DNA from: CALZKI01 sp045124055
GTDB taxonomy: Bacteria; Bacillota; Clostridia; Lachnospirales; Lachnospiraceae
DNA: 20,058 bases
Reading direction: 5' to 3'
Assembly (NCBI GenBank): GCA_045124055.1
Contig: JBGVKZ010000030.1
Location: 1 to 20,058 of the forward strand
In this document: piece by piece, positions 14,454-20,058 of the stretch
Layout of the letters: the number at the start of each line of letters is the position of its first letter
Numbering within the stretch: position 1 is the first letter of the stretch
Notes under the pieces: model-generated
Seen by the model: the letters and a program-made list of their open reading frames with translations, nothing else
The model's database searches: none
What the model was told of the DNA's origin: nothing
Position numbers and translations under genes: made by a program

Positions 14454-16150
14454 TGGCTATAACATATTACACCCAAGAAATTGTATTTGACTTAATGAAA
14501 AAATTTGATGAGATTTGTCTGGAACACGATTTGAGATATTCTTTAGGACTTAGAACCTTATTTGGAGCTTACAAATTAGGCGGCTTTTTACAAAGTAGTG
14601 CATCGGCAGAAATGTTAATGCCATATGAAGACTATTTGAAATTTCTAGAAATTGTCCATAGAGAAGTAAAAAAACCATATTATATTGAAAATTATGAAAA
14701 TTGTGAATGGGCAAAGCACATTTACAGCTTTTTTAAAAAGCGTAGTGGCGTTCGTCTCCCAATAGAAAGAAAGGAAGATGAGAGGTTCTATGACTATGGC
14801 ATTAAGATTATACCGATAGTGCCTGTGGCTGATAGCGAAGATGATTATTGGAAAGTGCTCAATGAATATATTCACAATATGAGTGTAGTAAATGTTACTA
14901 CAACAGGTCCAATGCTTAAGTCAGCAAAAACAAAAAAGTATAGAAAAGTCAATATTCCTTTATTAAAAGAAGATAAAGAAAATGCTTTTGCGTGTGTGAA
15001 AAAACTGATGAAAGATGCATCAGCATATACAAGCAAATACTGTTTATTGCCAATAGACGTGGCTGAAGAAAGAGGCAATGTTTTGCCAAATAATAATGCT
15101 TTTAACAGAAGACAAAGCACAGGGTGTATTCGAGAAAGTAAAACATATGCTGAGTTCACAAAAGTGCAGTTTGAAGGATATGAGTTTTCTGTAATCAAAG
15201 AATATGAGCAATGGTTAGTAGATTACTATGGAGATGCTCTTAATTCGGATAAAACGGAAAATGCAAAAGGTAATTTGCTTATCTTACGTGGCTTTGAAGA
15301 ATTGCGTAGAATGCAGTTACTTCAACTGGAGTTAATGCTGGAAATTAAAAGAATATGTGAAAAGAACAATATTGCGTATTTTGTTTTCTTTGGCTCTCTT
15401 TTAGGTGCTGTAAGGCATAAAGGGTTTATACCGTGGGATTATGATGCGGATATAGTAATGCTGAAAAAAGATTATGATAGGTTTTTTGAAGCAGTGAAAA
15501 CCGATATGGACCATGAAAAATTCTATGTTTCTGTGAATGATGAAAAAAATATTACTGTACATAATGTATACGCTAGAATAGGAATTAATGGAACAAACTG
15601 TGCCATTTATGAGGAACGAATTAATGCTGCAAAGGAAGGCGTGGCAATGGATATTTTCCCATTGTTTAATGGAGCAGATACAAGATGGGGAAATTTCTGG
15701 CAGACATACTGGTGTAACTATGTGTTTAAGCCTATGGCCTGGGCACACAATCGAGCAAAAGCACTTCCATTCAAATTGAAAAATTTATATTACAAGTTAG
15801 TAAGATTTGTTCCATTAAAGTGGTCTTATCGTGCTTATGAGCATTTTGCCAATAAATACGAAAAGAAAAATACAAAGCATTGTGCGTGGTTGATTGTTAA
15901 GTCTAATCCGTATGATTCGTTGATTTCACAAAAGAGTGCATATGAAAATCCAATAGAAGTAGAATTTGAAGGACATATGTTTACTGTACCAAATAACGTA
16001 GAGGAAATGCTGAAGGAGTTGTATGGAGATGGTTATATGGAATATCCAGCACCATTTAAGAGAATGATTCGCCACACATATTTCCATTTGGATACAGGTG
16101 ATTTTAAAATTGATATAACCTCTGGTTTGGGAGAAGAAAAGTATGAGTGA
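14453..16150 (+). CDS. Double LicD-family protein: degenerate N-terminal copy, intact C-terminal copy
   Basis: A 565-residue protein made of two related halves. The C-terminal half (about residue 280 on) is a full LicD domain with FGSLLGAVRH (313-322), GFIPWDYDAD (324-333) and later VAMDIFPLF. The acidic D329/D331/D333 group is the expected metal site of this nucleotidyltransferase fold. The N-terminal half aligns in the same order (YSLGLRTLFGAYKLGGF at 29-45), but the acidic motif is replaced by QSSASAE (47-53), so it is probably inactive. LicD proteins, including fukutin and FKRP, attach phosphocholine, phospho-ribitol or similar groups from CDP donors to glycans. The ATG overlaps the preceding stop by one base and has TGGAGA upstream. 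The IspD-like gene two places upstream could supply the donor. Confidence 0.82.
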   Translation: MAITYYTQEIVFDLMKKFDEICLEHDLRYSLGLRTLFGAYKLGGFLQSSASAEMLMPYEDYLKFLEIVHREVKKPYYIENYENCEWAKHIYSFFKKRSGVRLPIERKEDERFYDYGIKIIPIVPVADSEDDYWKVLNEYIHNMSVVNVTTTGPMLKSAKTKKYRKVNIPLLKEDKENAFACVKKLMKDASAYTSKYCLLPIDVAEERGNVLPNNNAFNRRQSTGCIRESKTYAEFTKVQFEGYEFSVIKEYEQWLVDYYGDALNSDKTENAKGNLLILRGFEELRRMQLLQLELMLEIKRICEKNNIAYFVFFGSLLGAVRHKGFIPWDYDADIVMLKKDYDRFFEAVKTDMDHEKFYVSVNDEKNITVHNVYARIGINGTNCAIYEERINAAKEGVAMDIFPLFNGADTRWGNFWQTYWCNYVFKPMAWAHNRAKALPFKLKNLYYKLVRFVPLKWSYRAYEHFANKYEKKNTKHCAWLIVKSNPYDSLISQKSAYENPIEVEFEGHMFTVPNNVEEMLKELYGDGYMEYPAPFKRMIRHTYFHLDTGDFKIDITSGLGEEKYE

Positions 16151-17201
16151 TTTTGATAATACAAAAAATTACAGTAAGATGTTTGAGGAATATAAAAAGG
16201 TTTATCATTTTTTTGAAGATGAAGAATCCAGAGAAATTTATCGCAGTTGTGTGATGTATCGTATGTTTGAAAGCACAGAGTATTTTTTTGATTCTATATG
16301 TTATATTCTGAAAAAATATAATCGCGAGGATGTGATTTCAAAGTTCTATCATAGCAAACTGGTACTATTTGGTGCTGGAGTAGCTGCCAATGAAATGCTG
16401 ACGATGTTTACAAAACGTGGCATTCAAGTGGCATATTGTGTAGATAATAATGAGAAAAAGTGGGGAACAAAACTTAGGGGAACGAATATCTATTCACCTG
16501 AGAAATTATTAGAAGATGGCGAAAATCCGTTTGTTATCATAACGGCATCTTGCTATAAGGTCAATTGTGAGATTAAAGAACAGTTATTAAATTATCACTT
16601 AGATGAAACAAGAATTTTTAGTTGGTTTGATGTAATGGGAAAAATGTATATTGAACCGGATATTGTTCCTATCGTGGAAGAAGATGTTTTTGTAGATGGT
16701 GGCTGTTTTGATGGCTTGTCTGCCATAGATGTGCAGGAAGCATCGCCAAAGGGCATTAAGAAAATTTATGCATATGAGCCAGACTTGGCAAATTTGGATA
16801 AATGTAAAGATAACTTAAAAGAACTGGATAATGTAGTTTTGATAAATGCCGGTGTATTTAGCCGTTGCGGAGAGGTGTGTTTCAATTCCAATGCAGGGGA
16901 ATCCTCTGCTATCAGTGAAAGCGGCACTGACAGAATTTTTGTTAGCACAATCGATAAAGAATCACCAGACGCAACTTTTATTAAAATGGATATTGAGGGT
17001 TCAGAATTAGAAGCCTTAAAGGGCGGAGCTGAAACAATTAAAAGAAATAAACCGAAAATGGCGATATCTATTTACCATAAGCCAGAGGATTTGTTGGAGT
17101 TACCTTTGTATTTAAAGGAATTAGTGCCGGAGTATAAGTTGTATTTGCGTCATTATTCTATGGCATATATGGAATGTGTATTATTTGTAATCGCAGAATA
17201 A
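16143..17201 (+). CDS. FkbM-type methyltransferase with N-terminal Rossmann-like module (copy 1)
   Basis: A 352-residue protein. Residues about 72-175 form a nucleotide-binding-like module (LVLFGAGVAANEM, with GAG at 77-79, then YCVDNNEKKWGTKLRG) similar to the N-terminal domains of PglD-type sugar acetyltransferases. Residues about 178-352 are an FkbM methyltransferase: VDGGCFDG (184-191) binds SAM, IKMDIEGSE (280-288) is the family's second motif, and ISIYHKPEDL follows. FkbM enzymes O-methylate sugars and natural products. Its ATG overlaps the LicD gene by eight bases. The protein is a paralogue of the next gene, with matching domain order along the full length. The module could bind a nucleotide-sugar substrate or mediate pairing; this is inference. 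Confidence 0.82.
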   Translation: MSDFDNTKNYSKMFEEYKKVYHFFEDEESREIYRSCVMYRMFESTEYFFDSICYILKKYNREDVISKFYHSKLVLFGAGVAANEMLTMFTKRGIQVAYCVDNNEKKWGTKLRGTNIYSPEKLLEDGENPFVIITASCYKVNCEIKEQLLNYHLDETRIFSWFDVMGKMYIEPDIVPIVEEDVFVDGGCFDGLSAIDVQEASPKGIKKIYAYEPDLANLDKCKDNLKELDNVVLINAGVFSRCGEVCFNSNAGESSAISESGTDRIFVSTIDKESPDATFIKMDIEGSELEALKGGAETIKRNKPKMAISIYHKPEDLLELPLYLKELVPEYKLYLRHYSMAYMECVLFVIAE

Positions 17202-17217
17202 GTATAGGGAGAAAAAG

Positions 17218-18255
17218 ATGGAAAATACATTAATGTTAGATGTAGAGCAAGTAAGAAATTTGTGGGCAGATGAAGAATCAAAAATTATTTTTCAATCCAA
17301 TATAAATTACAGATTATTTGATGATACAAGGGCATTTGAGACTTCAAACAACTATATTTTTGAACGAAGAAAGGAAAAGGATTTTCTGAGGAAATTGAAA
17401 GAAAATTCTATGCAATTAGTATTTTTTGGTGCAGGTGTTGCTGGGGAAGTTACTCTGGAATATCTCAGAACACTTGAAATAGAAGTTTCCTATTTTGTGG
17501 ATAATAATCAAAGCCGCTGGGGAGAAGAACTTATGGGTCTGAAAATTAGAAGTCCCAAAGAGCTGTTAGAGGATAAGAATATAGGATATGTATTAGTGAC
17601 ACCATCTTCTTCAAGGTTTTGCGAGGAAATTATTGAGCAGCTTATCAGTCTGGGAATGGATAAGGACAAAATATTATGCCCTTACAAAGTTTTTGGGAAA
17701 ATGTACTGTGACGAAGAAATTCTTAATATAACGAATGAAGATATACTGGTAGATGGCGGGTGTTATGATGGAACAAGCAGTATCGATGTGAATTCGATAC
17801 CGGGAAACGGCATTAAAAAAATATATGCCTTCGAACCAGATGAAAAGCATTATCATAAATGTGAAAAGTTTCTTCAAAATCTGGAGCATACAATTTTGAT
17901 AAAAAAAGGATTATTCGATAAAGATGGAACAATCAGTTTTATGAGTCAAGACGGTGAAGGTTCTTTGATATGTGAGGAAGGCACAGAAAAGATTGACATT
18001 TGTAAGATTGATACTGAAGCAAGTGATGCAACTTTTATTAAGATGGATATAGAAGGAGCTGAGTTAAAGGCATTAATGGGTGCTAAGGAAACGATAGTGA
18101 AAAATAAGCCTAAACTAGCAATTTCTATCTATCATAAGCCAGAAGATATTATAGAGATTCCAAAGTATCTTAAGACTTTAGTTCCTGAGTATAAATTTTA
18201 TTTGAGACAATATACGATGTCGTATTTGGAATGTGTTTTATATGCTACAGTCTAG
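17218..18255 (+). CDS. FkbM-type methyltransferase with N-terminal Rossmann-like module (copy 2)
   Basis: A 345-residue paralogue of the preceding protein. The module is seen as LVFFGAGVAGEV (GAG at 71-73) and YFVDNNQSRWGEELMG. The methyltransferase shows VDGGCYDG (178-185), YAFEPDEKHYHKCE, IKMDIEGAE (274-282) and ISIYHKPEDI. All motifs are intact, so both copies are expected to be active, probably on different positions or sugars. It starts 16 bases after copy 1 behind GGGAGAA. The pair most likely arose by tandem duplication, since domain order and spacing agree, but they have diverged well beyond a recent copy. Confidence 0.82.
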   Translation: MENTLMLDVEQVRNLWADEESKIIFQSNINYRLFDDTRAFETSNNYIFERRKEKDFLRKLKENSMQLVFFGAGVAGEVTLEYLRTLEIEVSYFVDNNQSRWGEELMGLKIRSPKELLEDKNIGYVLVTPSSSRFCEEIIEQLISLGMDKDKILCPYKVFGKMYCDEEILNITNEDILVDGGCYDGTSSIDVNSIPGNGIKKIYAFEPDEKHYHKCEKFLQNLEHTILIKKGLFDKDGTISFMSQDGEGSLICEEGTEKIDICKIDTEASDATFIKMDIEGAELKALMGAKETIVKNKPKLAISIYHKPEDIIEIPKYLKTLVPEYKFYLRQYTMSYLECVLYATV

Positions 18256-18269
18256 AGGGGTGAAGTTTT

Positions 18270-19124
18270 ATGTCAATGTTCTCGACAATCAGTGGAAAGG
18301 TTAAAAAAATTGTTGCACAGGGAAATAGGAAGTTTGCAATATATCCATATGGTGAAATTGGGATAATGGTGCATGATGTGTTGAGTAAGCAGTTTGGGAT
18401 AGATGATATCATTCTTATTGATAACGGATTGGCAAAATATAACCCTAAAATTATAGGATTGGATGAGTTAGAGGGAAGGGACTATTCAGAGTATATCTTT
18501 TTTGTGACATATAGATATGGAATATATTATGATGAAATAAGAAATTCTTTGAAGAAATATGTCGTAGCATCTCAAATAGTGGATTTGTTTCCTCATAGAG
18601 TCGAAGCAGGGAAATATAGTAGCGGACCAATGTTACTATCGGACAATGTAGAGAAGATTGGTGCGTTTTGTAATTTCGCAGCGGGAACTTGTGCAGTAAA
18701 GAATCATGCAATGGATTATATTTCAACGCATGGTTTCATATACTCCGCTCAAGCAAATTATGAAGATGCAGATGGTAGTATGTGGTATTTTAAAGGGGTG
18801 AGGCCGCATGGGATTCCACCAAAAAATGATAAGGTTGTAATAGGTAATGACGTATGGCTTGCCAGAAATGTAATTATTACCAATGGTGCAAAGATTGGAA
18901 ATGGAGTTATAGCGGCAGCAGGTGCGGTTATTACAAAAGATGTGCCGGATTATGCCATTGTAGCAGGTGTGCCGGCAAGAATCATTCGTTATCGGTATAC
19001 GCCGGAACAAATTGAAGCATTAAACCGAATTGAATGGTGGAATTGGTCGGATGATGAAATAAGAGAAAGATACGATGATTTTTACCTGCCCATTGAAGAA
19101 TTTATAGCAAAGTATGATATATAG
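18270..19124 (+). CDS. CatB/Vat-type hexapeptide acetyltransferase with N-terminal Rossmann-like module
   Basis: A 284-residue protein. Residues about 20-110 are a Rossmann-like module (FAIYPYGEIG, ILIDNGLAKYNPKIIG, YIFFVTYR) of the same general plan as in the two preceding genes. Residues about 115-265 form a left-handed beta-helix acyltransferase. NHAMDYIST holds the likely catalytic H146, and IGNDVWLARNVII, IGNGVIAAAGAVITKDV and AIVAGVPARII are typical of the CatB/Vat xenobiotic and sugar acetyltransferases. In a glycan operon it most likely O- or N-acetylates a sugar from acetyl-CoA. It starts 14 bases after the previous gene behind AGGGGTGAAG and is the last gene before the terminator. 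Substrate unknown; antibiotic acetylation is possible but unlikely here. Confidence 0.83.
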   Translation: MSMFSTISGKVKKIVAQGNRKFAIYPYGEIGIMVHDVLSKQFGIDDIILIDNGLAKYNPKIIGLDELEGRDYSEYIFFVTYRYGIYYDEIRNSLKKYVVASQIVDLFPHRVEAGKYSSGPMLLSDNVEKIGAFCNFAAGTCAVKNHAMDYISTHGFIYSAQANYEDADGSMWYFKGVRPHGIPPKNDKVVIGNDVWLARNVIITNGAKIGNGVIAAAGAVITKDVPDYAIVAGVPARIIRYRYTPEQIEALNRIEWWNWSDDEIRERYDDFYLPIEEFIAKYDI

Positions 19125-19135
19125 TATAATGTTTT

Positions 19136-19182
19136 AAACCCTTTGGATTGCCGATGCATTCCGAAGGGTTTGCTTATTTTTT
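19136..19182 (+). terminator. Intrinsic terminator of the glycan operon
   Basis: AAACCCTTTGGA (19136-19147) pairs with TCCGAAGGGTTT (19160-19171), 12 pairs with one G-U and a 12-base loop. A T-rich tail ends in TTTTTT at 19177-19182. Confidence 0.85.
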
Positions 19183-19204
19183 AGCATTTGTTATATTATT
19201 ACTG

Positions 19205-19290
19205 TATGTTTTAACCTTAATATACGGGAAAACATAAACTTCATCGGTTGCAAAATAGTACTTTCTTTTACCCAAAGATAGGAGGTAAAA
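19205..19290. repeat. Two inverted repeats upstream of the recombinase remnant
   Basis: TATGTTTT (19205-19212) with AAAACATA (19229-19236), and TTTTACC (19266-19272) with GGTAAAA (19284-19290). The second pair covers part of the GGAGGT ribosome binding site of the following reading frame and could hinder its translation. The first could be a recombinase-arm or terminator-like site. Both are short and could be chance in AT-rich DNA. Confidence 0.35.
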
Positions 19291-19293
19291 GGA

Positions 19294-19899
19294 GTGGACA
19301 GAAGAAAAGAACGGAATGAATATGAAGAATATTTATATCAAAAGGAATTATCCGAGAGAACTGTTCAAATATATCTGATACAAGTCGAGAGATTTTGGAA
19401 TTTTTTAGGTGAAAGGCTAATAAGCAAAAAAGAAACTGTGGCATATAAAAACTATATGCAGGAAAAAGGCTGGAAGGTTACAACTATAAATCTATATATC
19501 GTAGCTGTCAATAGTTATCTTGTTTATACCGGTCATACAGACTGTATATTGAAAACAGAGCGGGTACAAAGAAGGCAATGCCCGGACGATGTTTTGAGTA
19601 ATAGGGAATATCATCAGTTGTTGGAATATACGAGGCAGCGGGGGGATGAGAAGTATTTGCCTCCAAAGTTAATTCGGGACTTAGAAAGATATTGTCAGAA
19701 AAACAATATCGATTCGGGTCCCGTTTTTTTGGGGAATTGCGGAAAGGCAATTAATCGGGTATCCGTTTATAAAATGCTGGTAAAATTGGTAACAAGGGCA
19801 GGTGTGCCAAAGGCTCCTTTTATAGTAGTATTTAGAAACGGTTCGCTGGCGACTGAATGGAAATGGTATCTGAATATGATAGCTATGTTACAAAGGTAA
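19294..19899 (+). pseudogene. Degenerate tyrosine recombinase/integrase (XerC/D-like)
   Basis: The frame opens with GTG behind AGGAGG (19280-19285) and encodes 201 residues, well under the roughly 280-300 of intact relatives. The N-terminal SAM-like core-binding domain is complete (EYEEYLYQKELSERTVQIYL ... TTINLYIVAVNSYLVYTG). After RGDEKY (about residue 123) the text jumps to LPPKLIRDLERY. The region that should carry the first catalytic Arg (the G-I/L-R-x-S-E-L motif) and the catalytic Lys is missing in frame. DSGPVFLG and the KAINRVSVYKMLVKL segment follow normally, but the HxxRH box is replaced by FRNGSLATEW and the tyrosine is absent. It cannot be catalytic. It is best read as a remnant marking past integration beside the glycan operon; a DNA-binding-only role is possible. 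Confidence 0.75.
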
Positions 19900-19942
19900 A
19901 AGCTTATCGTACTATAAAAATGTAACAAGGGTAAAAAACAAC

Positions 19943-19971
19943 GTGACACCCCTTAGAAAAAAGTGTATAAT
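19943..19971 (+). promoter_or_regulatory. Strong sigma-A promoter leading out of the window
   Basis: GTGACA (19943-19948), 17-base spacer, perfect TATAAT (19966-19971). Transcription would start near 19978 and run to the right. The DNA between the recombinase remnant and this promoter holds no other feature I can support. Confidence 0.7.
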
Positions 19972-20009
19972 ACACAGCGTAAAAGGTGTAATCAAGGGGG
20001 ATAAAGGAA

Positions 20010-20058
20010 ATGGACAAAATATAGGTGAATTACAAGGCAGTCATTTATGAAGCGAAGG
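20010..20058 (+). CDS. Four-codon leader-type ORF and a possible partial gene at the window edge
   Basis: ATG at 20010, four bases after an AAAGG run, encodes only MDKI before TAG at 20022-20024. Directly after it, in the same frame, a GTG at 20025 opens MNYKAVIYEAK up to the window end. Either the short ORF feeds ribosomes to the GTG start, or the TAG is a mutation in a longer gene that would begin MDKI. Too little is left to identify a product. Confidence 0.3.

Noticed and set aside
14872..15748. Long open frames antisense to the LicD gene
   Set aside because: They mirror the coding strand of a well-supported gene and carry no recognisable motifs.
18270..19124. Antibiotic (chloramphenicol/streptogramin) acetyltransferase resistance gene
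   Set aside because: The catalytic beta-helix is similar, but the fused N-terminal module and the operon context point to glycan modification.
1..20058. CRISPR array, rRNA or prophage module
   Set aside because: No regularly spaced direct repeats, no rRNA-like sequence and no phage structural genes were seen.

Overview
This looks like chromosome from a low-GC, Gram-positive anaerobe of the Clostridia, most likely Lachnospiraceae. The reasons are AT-rich genes with strong AGGAGG-type ribosome binding sites, the gene order rpmG-secE-nusG-rplK-rplA, a FliD-like protein, LicD/FkbM-type glycan genes and a degraded tyrosine recombinase of a type common in that family. I cannot name the species from the sequence alone.

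Layout. (1) Positions 1-760 hold a small IS200/IS605-type insertion sequence: a lone HUH transposase tnpA between terminal hairpins, with structured non-coding DNA on both sides of the gene. (2) Positions 763-2370 hold one plus-strand gene for a TPR-glycosyltransferase-methyltransferase fusion, with its own promoter and a shared terminator. (3) Positions 2374-7557 hold a minus-strand group read right to left: a FliD-like protein, an intrinsic terminator, then a CgeB-like glycosyltransferase, a WaaL/Wzy-type ligase and a SunS-like glycosyltransferase with TPRs. (4) Positions 7600-10050 hold the divergent housekeeping block rpmG, secE, nusG, rplK, rplA, with two promoters, a probable L1-binding leader before rplK and a strong terminator after rplA. 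(5) Positions 10099-19182 hold a single seven-gene plus-strand operon with its own promoter and terminator. It encodes a CDP-glycerol-transferase-like/beta-propeller fusion, an IspD/TarI-like cytidylyltransferase, an extended SDR epimerase, a double LicD protein, two FkbM-type methyltransferases and a CatB-type acetyltransferase. (6) Positions 19183-20058 hold an eroded tyrosine-recombinase gene and a strong promoter leading out of the window.

How the parts may work together. The operon in (5) reads as a pathway for building and decorating a phosphate-containing surface glycan. A cytidylyltransferase could make a CDP-activated alcohol, LicD and the CDP-glycerol-transferase-like protein could transfer the phospho-alcohol, and the FkbM and acetyltransferase proteins could cap or modify the sugars. 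The pairing of an IspD homologue with LicD recalls animal ISPD with fukutin/FKRP and bacterial TarI with Tar/Tag polymerases; the actual substrate is unknown. The group in (3) would build and transfer a second glycan, possibly onto flagellar or other surface protein because of the adjacent fliD-like gene. No rplJ/rplL follows rplA, so the glycan operon occupies the place where the L10/L12 genes usually sit.

Most notable points: the cytidylyltransferase-double LicD-propeller set, the apparent loss of the metal-binding Asp in the IspD-like protein, the degenerate first LicD half, a Rossmann-like module reused in three consecutive genes, and the structured non-coding ends of the insertion sequence.
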